The translations under genes and the position numbers were made by a program. This document shows positions 54,850-61,732 of a stretch of 61,732 nucleotides of DNA, in pieces; within the stretch, counting starts at the first letter, position 1, and each line of letters begins with the position of its first letter. The notes under the pieces were generated by a model that was not told the DNA's origin, ran no database searches, and saw only the letters and a list, made by a program, of their open reading frames with translations. The stretch covers positions 1 through 61,732 of the forward strand of contig NZ_LZHW01000003.1 in the NCBI RefSeq assembly GCF_001667265.1, given 5' to 3'. This stretch comes from Mycobacterium sp. ACS4331 (lineage in GTDB: Bacteria > Actinomycetota > Actinomycetes > Mycobacteriales > Mycobacteriaceae).

Positions 54850-56178
54850 GTGACACCGCGCCGGGCCGCGGTCGCGAGCTTCGTCGGCACGACGGTCGAG
54901 TTCTACGACTTCCTCATCTATGGCACCGCCGCGGCACTGGTCTTCCCGAAGCTGTTCTTCCCCGGGACTTCCCCCACCACGGGAATGCTGCTGTCGTTCG
55001 CGACCTTCGGCGTCGGCTTCGTCGCCCGACCCTTGGGCGGGATTGTGTTCGGGCACTTCGGCGACCGCGTCGGCCGCAAACGCATGTTGGTGTACTCGCT
55101 GCTGCTGATGGGTGGCTCCACGGTCGCGATGGGACTGCTGCCCACCTACGCCCAGATCGGCCTCGCGGCACCGCTTCTGCTGACCGCGCTGCGCCTCCTT
55201 CAGGGCTTCGCGGTGGGTGGTGAATGGGGCGGTGCCACCCTGATGGCCGTCGAGCACGCCCCGTCGGGTCGCAAGGGGTTCTACGGCGCCTTCCCGCAGA
55301 TGGGTGCGCCCGCTGGGACCGCACTCGCCACGCTCGCGTTCTACGCGGTGTCCCTGCTCGACGACGCGGCGTTCCTCAGCTGGGGGTGGCGCATCCCGTT
55401 TCTGGCCAGCGTCGCGCTCATCGCGATCGGTCTGGTGATCCGACTTTCCCTGACCGAGAGCCCAGAATTCACTGCAGTGCAACAGCACTCGGCGGTGGTG
55501 CGGGTTCCCTTCACCGAGGCCTTCCGCAGGCACTGGAGGCAGATCCTGCTGGTGGCCGGCGCGTACCTGTCCCAGGGGGTGTTCGCCTACATCTGCGTGG
55601 CCTACCTGGTGTCGTACGCCACCAGCGTCGCTGGGATCGACCGCGCCGACGCGTTGTTCGGCGTCTTCGTGGCGGCCGTCGTCGCGGTGTGCACCTACCC
55701 GCTGTTCGGATCCCTTGCCGACCGGATCGGGCGCAAGCCGGTGTTCCTCATGGGCGTGCTGGCGATGGGGATGGCCACGCTGCCGACCTTCGCCCTGATC
55801 AACACGGGCGAGGCGGTCTGGTTCCTGGTGGCCCTGGTGCTGGTGTTCGGCCTGGCGATGGCACCGGCCGCGGGCGTCACCGGATCACTGTTCGCGTTGG
55901 TGTTCGACACCGACGTCCGCTACACCGCGGTGTCGGTCGGCTACACCCTGTCGCAGGTGTTGGGCGCGGCCTTCGCGCCGACGATCGCAGTGGCGCTGTA
56001 CAACTCGACTTCGACCAGCAATTCGATCGCCGCCTACCTGATCGTGGTGTCGATCATCTCGGCGCTGTCGGTGGTGTTCCTGCCCGGTCCGCTCAGGTGG
56101 TGGGGCGGTACCCGTCTCCCACGGACTGCCGAAGCTGCCACGTCTGCGCCGGACACAGCTCCTGAGCCGACTGGCTGA
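54850..56178 (+). CDS. MHS-family MFS transporter (metabolite:proton symporter)
   Basis: A 442-residue, twelve-span MFS protein of the ShiA/ProP/KgtP branch. It has FVGTTVEFYDFLIYGTAAAL at the N-terminus, the GDRVGRKR loop between helices 2 and 3 and QGFAVGGEWGGA. It imports shikimate, dicarboxylates, osmolytes or similar. GTG 54850 is the first conventional start, but AGGAGG (54827-54832) is ideally spaced for an in-frame ATC at 54838, which would give an N-terminus of MATHVTPRRAAV type. The 3' end overlaps the DUF732 gene by 86 bases. Confidence 0.9.
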   Translation: MTPRRAAVASFVGTTVEFYDFLIYGTAAALVFPKLFFPGTSPTTGMLLSFATFGVGFVARPLGGIVFGHFGDRVGRKRMLVYSLLLMGGSTVAMGLLPTYAQIGLAAPLLLTALRLLQGFAVGGEWGGATLMAVEHAPSGRKGFYGAFPQMGAPAGTALATLAFYAVSLLDDAAFLSWGWRIPFLASVALIAIGLVIRLSLTESPEFTAVQQHSAVVRVPFTEAFRRHWRQILLVAGAYLSQGVFAYICVAYLVSYATSVAGIDRADALFGVFVAAVVAVCTYPLFGSLADRIGRKPVFLMGVLAMGMATLPTFALINTGEAVWFLVALVLVFGLAMAPAAGVTGSLFALVFDTDVRYTAVSVGYTLSQVLGAAFAPTIAVALYNSTSTSNSIAAYLIVVSIISALSVVFLPGPLRWWGGTRLPRTAEAATSAPDTAPEPTG

Positions 56179-56446
56179 GCAGATACGACACCTTGTACTC
56201 GTCGGGGCCGAAGTCCGCCTTGATCTGATCGGCCATCGACACGTAACTGTCGCCGCGGGCGATGCGATCACACAGCGCGTAGCCGTAGTCGAGTGCGGCC
56301 TGCGCGTTCGGGAAGTTGTAGCCGGGGCCCGTGGTCACGTTGATGATGTAGCCCAACTGGTCGGCCTGCGCGGACGGCGCCAGACCGATCGCTGCGGCGG
56401 CCGCCGCCGTCAGCACGCCACCGAGGACCGATTTACGTGATCGCAT
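56093..56446 (-). CDS. Secreted DUF732 domain protein
   Basis: A 117-residue exported protein with a signal peptide (about 1-32, ending AQA) and a small all-helical DUF732 domain. Two cysteines (ALCDRI, ELCPAQ) are likely disulfide-bonded. These mycobacterial secreted proteins have no known enzymatic role. It is read from ATG 56446. Its last 28 codons lie antisense to the MHS transporter's 3' end, and the sequence beyond the usual ELCP end may have been gained by read-through. Confidence 0.85.
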   Translation of the reverse strand: MRSRKSVLGGVLTAAAAAAIGLAPSAQADQLGYIINVTTGPGYNFPNAQAALDYGYALCDRIARGDSYVSMADQIKADFGPDEYKVSYLLSQSAQELCPAQTWQLRQSVGDGYRPTT

Positions 56447-56486
56447 AATCTGCAGAGCATAGAGCAGGCCGCTCGCGGCCAGCGCC

Positions 56487-57725
56487 CTAATGCACCGTCT
56501 CCGAGCGGTGCTGGACACTCACCCGGTCCCGCGCCACGAAGCGGATCCCGAACGGAGTGGTCAGGCTGTGCAGAACCAGGCTCATCGTCACGACCACCAC
56601 GACGACCTCAGCGATGACGTCCTCATGCTGGATGTCGCCGCTGTTGAGCACCAGCAGACCCAGCACCAGTGTGCCGATGCCGCGTGGACCGAACCACCCC
56701 ATGAACAGCCGACTGCGGATCGGCACGTCGGTGCGCAGCAGACCGATGCCCACCGCGGTCATCCGCACCACCAGCAGTGCCAGCACCGCGAACGCGACGA
56801 CTCGCCAGTCGGCTTCGCGCCATGCCGCCACCACGACCGTCGCCCCGAGCAGCGCGAACACCAGCAGTTCGAGCAGTTCGGCGGCCGCGTGGGTGACCTG
56901 TGCCGGCATCGCGGTCCTGGTGCGGTGTGCGATCACCGAGAACACCAGGCCGCCGGCGAAGGCCGACACGAACCCGCTGGCATGCACCGACTCGCCGGCC
57001 TGGAAACACAGCAGCGCCACGGCCAGCATGGCCAGCTGTGACCAGGTGTCACTCATCCACCCGCGTCGCATCGACGCGGTGATCGCCCATGCACCGGCCA
57101 GGCCCACCACCAGACCGATCGCCACCGAGAGCACCTCGGTGCGCACGGCGAACCAGATCCAGTCCGCCGCGGGTGTCGAACTCTGCCGGGTGGCCCGCTC
57201 CGAGGCCACCGCCAGCGCCGCCAGCAGCGCCGCGAGCGCGAAGCCGTCGTAGAAACCGGACTCCGTCGACAGCGCGTGCCGGACCCGTTCTGGGATCCGG
57301 GTGTCGTCGAGCAGGGCCTCGATCAGCGCGACCTCGGTGGGCGCGACGATCGCGGCCAGACACACCGCCTCCCACAGCGGCAGTACCGGCAGCAGCACCA
57401 GCGCGGTGATCGTGCCCAGCACCAGGGTCATGGGAATGCCGATCACCAGCAGGCGGAAGGTGATCCGCCCGCGGCGCATCGCCCCGGCGACGTCCAGGTC
57501 GGAGGCCTGATTGAACAGGATCACCGTGAGCGCCAACTGCGCCAGGACGGTGAAGGACGCGGTGTCCTCGGACAGCTGCAGCAGCCCTAACCCGGACTGC
57601 CCCAAGACGATTCCCAGCAGCAGAAAGATCAGGGCCGGAGCGACGTACCACCGCTTGACCACGGCGGAGACCACGGCGTAGCCCAGCACCATCGCAGTGA
57701 GCACCAGCGCGGTTGTGGTGTGCAT
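56487..57725 (-). CDS. CPA1-type cation:proton antiporter
   Basis: A 412-residue antiporter with about twelve membrane spans. It has SGFYDGFALAALLAAL for the unwound ion-binding helix region and MGWFGPRGIGTLVLGLLVL near the end, which is characteristic of the CPA1 Na+(K+)/H+ family. It would extrude Na+ or K+ for pH and salt homeostasis. It starts with ATG 57725, three bases after the deacetylase stop on the same strand, so it probably belongs to the same transcript. Confidence 0.9.
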   Translation of the reverse strand: MHTTTALVLTAMVLGYAVVSAVVKRWYVAPALIFLLLGIVLGQSGLGLLQLSEDTASFTVLAQLALTVILFNQASDLDVAGAMRRGRITFRLLVIGIPMTLVLGTITALVLLPVLPLWEAVCLAAIVAPTEVALIEALLDDTRIPERVRHALSTESGFYDGFALAALLAALAVASERATRQSSTPAADWIWFAVRTEVLSVAIGLVVGLAGAWAITASMRRGWMSDTWSQLAMLAVALLCFQAGESVHASGFVSAFAGGLVFSVIAHRTRTAMPAQVTHAAAELLELLVFALLGATVVVAAWREADWRVVAFAVLALLVVRMTAVGIGLLRTDVPIRSRLFMGWFGPRGIGTLVLGLLVLNSGDIQHEDVIAEVVVVVVTMSLVLHSLTTPFGIRFVARDRVSVQHRSETVH

Positions 57726-57728
57726 GGG

Positions 57729-58628
57729 CTAGGCCCCGTTGTTGGGTCCGCCGGAGTTGGCGCCGGGAATGTCGGTGATCGGGAAGTTCGGCATCGGCGC
57801 CGGCGACGGCGTATTGGGCAGCGTCGGGATCTCGCTGGCCGGGATGTCCCGCAGTTCGTTGACCGGCGGGCCGTTCTCCCGGCTGCCGTAGGCGCTGCCC
57901 GGTTCGCGGGGTCCGAGCATCTGGCTCACCGTCACCAGGTGATAGCCGTTGGCTTTGAGCACCGGGATGAACTGCTGCACGAGGTCCACGGTGGACGAAT
58001 AGGTGTCATGGAACAGCACCACCGAGTTCGGCTTGATCTGCGTCATCAGCATGTAGCGCGTGGCGGCGGTGTCGGAGTCGTTGGCCCAGTCGAAGGGGAT
58101 GACGTCCCAGTTGATGTCGGCCAGGCCCTGTCGCTTGGCCTCGGCCAGCACGGTGTCGTTGATCAGGCCGCCGGCGGTGCGCACCAGGCGCGGACGCTGC
58201 CCGGTGGCCTGTTCGATCGCGTCGTTGGCCCGGCTGAACTGCGCCGGGATCTCCTCGACGGGGATCGTGGTCATGTTCGGGTGTTCCCAGGTGTGACTTC
58301 CGATCTCCATGCCCGCCTCGGCGATGCGCCGGGCGCCGTCCGGGTTGGCCGCGACCTTGTTGCCGATCAGGAAGAACGTCGCGGTCGCGTCGTTGTCCTT
58401 GAGGATCTGGAGAAGACGGTCCGTGTAGGGGCCGGGTCCGTCGTCGAACGTGAACGCGACGCACTTGACGTCGCTGCAGTCGACCTCAGCGGCGGCCTCC
58501 GCCGGCGTGTCGACCTTCACGTCGCCCGTGCAGGCCCCGACCGCCACCACCAGCGCTGCAGCGCACGCGCCGACGACCGTGCGCCAGTAGGACCAGCGGA
58601 CGGTGTCGGGACGACACATGCCAGGCAC
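57729..58628 (-). CDS. Polysaccharide deacetylase lipoprotein (Rv1096 type, CE4)
   Basis: A 299-residue CE4 enzyme. The metal/catalytic motif is TFDDGPG (60-66) and the zinc His pair is HTWEH (His112, His116), with an RTAGG loop following. A signal sequence with lipobox VGAC (Cys33) indicates membrane anchoring, unlike a freely secreted enzyme. It is expected to N- or O-deacetylate peptidoglycan and so affect lysozyme resistance. Both GTG 58628 and ATG 58619 are plausible starts. Confidence 0.93.
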   Translation of the reverse strand: MPGMCRPDTVRWSYWRTVVGACAAALVVAVGACTGDVKVDTPAEAAAEVDCSDVKCVAFTFDDGPGPYTDRLLQILKDNDATATFFLIGNKVAANPDGARRIAEAGMEIGSHTWEHPNMTTIPVEEIPAQFSRANDAIEQATGQRPRLVRTAGGLINDTVLAEAKRQGLADINWDVIPFDWANDSDTAATRYMLMTQIKPNSVVLFHDTYSSTVDLVQQFIPVLKANGYHLVTVSQMLGPREPGSAYGSRENGPPVNELRDIPASEIPTLPNTPSPAPMPNFPITDIPGANSGGPNNGA

Positions 58629-58814
58629 GCTGGCAGCCTACCGGCGGCGACTCCCGGATCCCGTGCAGCGGTGTCCCCCGATCGGGGGACCCTCGATTCA
58701 TCCCATCGCTCCCCTGCCCGCCCGACAGACATCACCCGGCGCCGTCGGCAGACTCATAACCAACGCCGGAGCACCCGCCCCAGAGCGAAAAGAACTGAGA
58801 CACAAGGAGTCACC

Positions 58815-59060
58815 ATGAACGCCATCTCCCGCCGCATCGCCGCCGCCACCGCCCTGGTCGCCGCCCCCGTCCTGATCGCCCTCGGCGCGGCCAGCACCGC
58901 GAACGCCCAGGCGCCCGTCACCGGCGGACAGTCGATCAGCGCCTCGGTGCAGCAGTTCGGCCCGATGCCCGAGCGCGCCGGCCGCAGCGCCCACAGCAGC
59001 ATCCACCACCGCGAGAACCGGCCGATCCACCAGAACGCGATGACCAGCTCCGCCCGGTGA
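58815..59060 (+). CDS. Small secreted mycobacterial protein
   Basis: An 81-residue protein with a clear signal peptide (about 1-32, RRIAAATALVAAPVLIALGA, cleavage after ANA-Q). The short mature part is His/Ser/Arg-rich (HSSIHHRENRPIHQN). AAGGAGT is ideally spaced before ATG 58815, so this is a real gene. Mature-part histidines could bind metal; function unknown. A terminator hairpin follows. Confidence 0.75.
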   Translation: MNAISRRIAAATALVAAPVLIALGAASTANAQAPVTGGQSISASVQQFGPMPERAGRSAHSSIHHRENRPIHQNAMTSSAR

Positions 59061-59083
59061 TCCCGGCCCCGCTCACCCACCCC

Positions 59084-59125
59084 AGGCCGCGGTGACTGCG
59101 ACAAGATTCGCGGTCACCGCGGCCT
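59084..59125. terminator. Terminator hairpin between the secreted protein and phoH2
   Basis: AGGCCGCGGTGAC (59084-59096) pairs perfectly with its complement at 59113-59125. Four further pairs, one a wobble, close an eight-base loop. It lies between convergent stops at 59060 and 59143. Confidence 0.85.
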
Positions 59126-59142
59126 CGTCGTGTGGGCGACGA

Positions 59143-60498
59143 TCAGGGCAGCGCGCCGGGGCTGATCTCCTCGAGCATCTCGGTCACCAGCGCCGCGATG
59201 GGTGAACGCTCGCTGCGCAGCAGCGTGATGTGGGCGAACAGCGGATGACCCTTGAGCTTCTCGATCACCGCCGCGACACCGTCGTGCCGTCCGACCCGCA
59301 GGTTGTCCCGCTGCGCCACGTCGTGGGTCAGCACCACGCGCGAACCCGTACCCAGCCGTGAGAGCACCGTGAGCAGGACGTTGCGCTCCAGCGACTGCGC
59401 CTCGTCGACGATCACGAAGGAGTCATGCAGGGACCTGCCCCGGATGTGGGTCAGCGGCAGCACCTCGAGCATCCCGCGAGACAGGACCTCCTCGAGGACG
59501 GCCGGACTGGCCAGCCCCTCCAGGGTGTCGAAGACGGCCTGGGCCCAGGGCCCCATCTTGTCGCTCTCACTGCCCGGCAGGTAACCCAGATCCTGGCCCC
59601 CGACGGCGTACAGGGGCCGGAACACCACAACTTTGCGCTGCGTGCGCCGTTCCAGTACCGCCTCCAGGCCCGCACACAATGCCAGCGCCGACTTGCCGGT
59701 GCCGGCCTTGCCGCCCAGCGACACGATGCCGACCGACTCGTCTAGCAGCAGATCCAGTGCGACGCGCTGTTCGGCGGACCTTCCCCGGAGGCCGAACACT
59801 TCGCGATCCCCACGGACCAGTTGCACGCGCTTCTCGGCGTTGACCCGGCCCAGCGCATGTGAGCTGCCGCCGAGCAGCCGAACACCGGTGTGGCAGGGCA
59901 GATCCCGCGCCGCCTGCAGGTCGATCTCACCCTCGTCGAAGAGCAGGTCGACGTCCTCGGAGGCGACGTCGAGTTCGGCCATTCCGGTCCAGCCCGAGGT
60001 CACGACATCCTGGGCGCGGTACTCGTCGGCGGGCAGACCGACCGCGCCCGCCTTGACCCGCAGCGGAATGTCCTTGCTCACCAACGTGACTCGCCTGCCC
60101 TCGGCGGCGAGGTTCGCGGCGCAGGTCAGGATCCGGGCATCGTTGGTCTCGGTGCGGAACCCGGCGGGCAGCACCGAGGGATCGCTGTGGTTGAGCTCAA
60201 CCTGCAGCGTACCGCCTTCTGCCCCAACGGGAATGGGTAGATCGAGGCGTCCGTGCTCCAGCCGGAGATCATCGAACATGCGCAGCGCCTGCCGCGCGAA
60301 CCAGCCGAGCTCGTGATGGTGTCGCTTGGCCTCCAACTCGCTGATCACCACTAGCGGGACGACGACCTCGTGTTCGGCGAACCGGGTGCATGCCCACGGG
60401 TCGGACAGCAGAACCGATGTGTCCAGCACATAGGTCCGCTTTCCGTTCTCGATCTGGCCCGGCACCTGGTTTGAGAAAGCCGATGGCGAATCAGTCAC
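59143..60498 (-). CDS. phoH2: PIN-PhoH RNA helicase/ribonuclease PhoH2
   Basis: A 451-residue fusion. An N-terminal PIN nuclease domain (about 20-165) has acidic residues Asp26 in VLDTSVL, Glu54, Asp120 and Asp143. A C-terminal PhoH ATPase has Walker [10 protein letters not shown] (262-270) and Walker B VIVDEAQ (362-368). PhoH2 unwinds and cleaves RNA and is regulated by the upstream-encoded PhoAT. GTG 60498 overlaps the PhoAT stop as GTGA. Homologue of Rv1095. Confidence 0.96.
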   Translation of the reverse strand: MTDSPSAFSNQVPGQIENGKRTYVLDTSVLLSDPWACTRFAEHEVVVPLVVISELEAKRHHHELGWFARQALRMFDDLRLEHGRLDLPIPVGAEGGTLQVELNHSDPSVLPAGFRTETNDARILTCAANLAAEGRRVTLVSKDIPLRVKAGAVGLPADEYRAQDVVTSGWTGMAELDVASEDVDLLFDEGEIDLQAARDLPCHTGVRLLGGSSHALGRVNAEKRVQLVRGDREVFGLRGRSAEQRVALDLLLDESVGIVSLGGKAGTGKSALALCAGLEAVLERRTQRKVVVFRPLYAVGGQDLGYLPGSESDKMGPWAQAVFDTLEGLASPAVLEEVLSRGMLEVLPLTHIRGRSLHDSFVIVDEAQSLERNVLLTVLSRLGTGSRVVLTHDVAQRDNLRVGRHDGVAAVIEKLKGHPLFAHITLLRSERSPIAALVTEMLEEISPGALP

Positions 60499-60629
60499 GT
60501 GGCGCTCCTCGACCCCGCGCGGCCCCGCGGAGGAATGTCAGCGGGCGCAGCGGCATCAGGACCGGGGCCGGTCCTGCCGTAGTCGCTACGGGAGATACCG
60601 CCCGGACAGCAGAGCATGTCGCTAGCCAT
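60495..60629 (-). CDS. phoAT: PhoAT antitoxin-like short ORF upstream of phoH2
   Basis: A 44-codon ORF from ATG 60629 beginning [11 protein letters not shown] and ending in an Arg/Pro-rich tail. Its TGA overlaps the phoH2 GTG by four bases, the arrangement described for mycobacterial phoAT-phoH2. TAGCGT (60638-60643) lies eight bases before the ATG, so the message should be leaderless. The adjacent Cys-Cys codons recall cysteine-responsive leader peptides, an alternative or additional role. Confidence 0.65.
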   Translation of the reverse strand: MASDMLCCPGGISRSDYGRTGPGPDAAAPADIPPRGRAGSRSAT

Positions 60630-60688
60630 CGATTGTGACGCTACTCCCGCAACATCATTCGTGCTGCGCAGGCGCGCCGCGCCGCGAG

Positions 60689-61519
60689 TTACGCGGAGAT
60701 GAACTCGCGTAACTCCGGCCGCTCGGCCAGGCCGAATGCGGCGATCTCCTCGGAGATCACGGCCTTCAGCTGCTCGGGCCCGAAGATGCCCGCCTCGGCG
60801 ACGTTGGCCACCTTCTGCGGGTAGGCGTCGATGTCGGCGCCAGGAACCTGCAGTTCAGCGGCACGCCGCGCGACGGCGGCGATGGTCTCTGCCTCGTCGT
60901 AGTCGACGCACCAGCGGACCAGGTTGCGGAAGAACAGTTCGTGCCGTTCCTCGTCGACGGCGATGCGCTCGATGAGCGAACGCAGCACCGGTTCCTCGAT
61001 CTGCTCGGCGAGGCGGCGGCAGAAGACCGCGAAGCTCTTCTCGAAGAAGGACATGAACACCAGCGTCTCGATCTGGGTGTAGTCGCTGGCCCGGTAGCCC
61101 TTGTTCATGACGTGGTCGACGCGGACGTCCTCGTTGGCCGTGGGATCGAAGTTGCGGGTGACCACGAGGTAGTTGCGCAGCACGATCGCGTGCAGATGCT
61201 CCTCGGCGGTCCAGCGACCGATGAAGCGGCCCCACTTCCAGTCCAGGATGAAGTGCTCGACGATCTCGCGGTGATAGCCGGCGAGGTTGTCCTTGGTGAT
61301 CTGGAGAATCTCCAGCGCATCGACGACAGGCTGCGGCAGGGTCTGCTGCGACGGGTCCCAGTCCCGGCCGCCCAGGAAGGCGAAGTTCTCACCCTGGTCG
61401 AACGGGACGTAGTCGTGCGCGAACCACTCTTCGGCGGTGTCGAGGTGGCGCTGCAGATTCTCGGCGACCACGGGCTCGAGTTCCAGCGTCAGCGCGTTGG
61501 CAATGGGGAATTCAGCCAT
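60689..61519 (-). CDS. desA2: Acyl-ACP desaturase DesA2
   Basis: A 276-residue ferritin-like di-iron desaturase. The two ExxH iron-binding motifs are visible as EEHLH (Glu107/His110) and EERH (Glu191/His194), each in a long helix. Length and N-terminus match M. tuberculosis DesA2 (Rv1094), which takes part in mycolic-acid precursor desaturation. It reads towards phoAT-phoH2 but has its own ATG at 61519 and a 59-base gap before the PhoAT start. Confidence 0.95.
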   Translation of the reverse strand: MAEFPIANALTLELEPVVAENLQRHLDTAEEWFAHDYVPFDQGENFAFLGGRDWDPSQQTLPQPVVDALEILQITKDNLAGYHREIVEHFILDWKWGRFIGRWTAEEHLHAIVLRNYLVVTRNFDPTANEDVRVDHVMNKGYRASDYTQIETLVFMSFFEKSFAVFCRRLAEQIEEPVLRSLIERIAVDEERHELFFRNLVRWCVDYDEAETIAAVARRAAELQVPGADIDAYPQKVANVAEAGIFGPEQLKAVISEEIAAFGLAERPELREFISA

Positions 61520-61589
61520 GAAACTAACTGTAACCCGGGTTCACACGTTCCTTGAAATCGGGTCCGGGGTGTCGCGGCATTGGTGACCA

Positions 61590-61732
61590 AAGTCCCACCC
61601 AGGTCGCGGGCGCCCCCCGCGGTTGGGGGTGGGAACGACCCCCCCCAAAAACCAACCCCACGTGAAGGGGGGGGGGGGGTGGGAGGGGGCGGGCGCGGGG
61701 GGGCCGGGGGGGGGGGGGGGGGGGGGGGCGGG
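61590..61732. other. Homopolymer-rich contig edge
   Basis: From about 61590 the sequence degenerates into C and G runs, ending in near-continuous G. No coding or structural signal is present. It mirrors the left edge and is probably artefactual. Confidence 0.75.

Overview
The window is a roughly 61.7 kb, GC-rich contig from a mycobacterium, most likely a rapidly growing Mycolicibacterium. The evidence is GC-rich codon use, many GTG starts, GTGA/ATGA stop-start couplings, an mce operon, KstR-type operators, and long stretches syntenic with the M. tuberculosis chromosome. The right half follows desA2-phoH2-deacetylase-fum-glpX-DUF4245-AI-2E permease-3beta-HSD-xseB-xseA-lipid-droplet protein-ispH-DUF6542-ychF-vapBC. 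That is the Rv1094 to Rv1114 neighbourhood, inverted and with insertions. The left end matches the Rv1142c to Rv1144 lipid cluster. Both extreme ends are G/C homopolymer runs that look like sequencing or assembly artefacts.

Layout, left to right. Positions 108-4834 hold lipid-oxidation genes (nitronate monooxygenase-like flavoprotein, type-10 17beta-HSD-like SDR, alpha-methylacyl-CoA racemase, crotonase). Among them lies a paired SMR guanidinium exporter preceded by a guanidine-III riboswitch. Positions 4954-9822 hold an MFS exporter, a CPBP protease, an NAD-binding protein, a gamma-carbonic-anhydrase-like protein and a secreted fasciclin protein. Positions 9888-13221 hold a hydratase/thiolase pair, an NAD-binding protein and a TetR. 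Positions 13312-18563 hold a cassette with a truncated SDR start, a ThDP enzyme and a zinc alcohol dehydrogenase, then DUF3556 (under a perfect KstR box) and DoxX. Positions 18598-20717 hold a WS/DGAT-like acyltransferase and an SDR.

Positions 20758-31676 are a complete ten-gene mce operon (yrbEA, yrbEB, mceA-F, two Mce-associated proteins). Its MceA resembles Mce3A rather than Mce1A or Mce4A. A TetR gene lies just upstream with a dyad operator between, so the operon probably encodes a locally regulated lipid importer. Positions 32682-37655 hold an alpha/beta hydrolase, TetR, NlpC/P60-like, GNAT and AraC-GyrI genes and a VapBC module with a palindromic operator.

Positions 37732-61519 are the conserved core. 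It includes exonuclease VII, IspH, fructose bisphosphatase II, fumarase, PhoH2 with its short upstream PhoAT frame, and DesA2. KstR-like boxes precede 3beta-HSD and an epimerase/SDR pair, so three promoters in the window look like cholesterol-regulon members. Accessory insertions in the core are a TetR-glycosyltransferase operon, an MHS transporter with a structured leader and an Na/H antiporter. A recurring architecture is a TANNNT -10 element 6-8 bases before the start codon, which points to many leaderless mRNAs. No tRNA, rRNA, CRISPR array, IS element or prophage was recognised.
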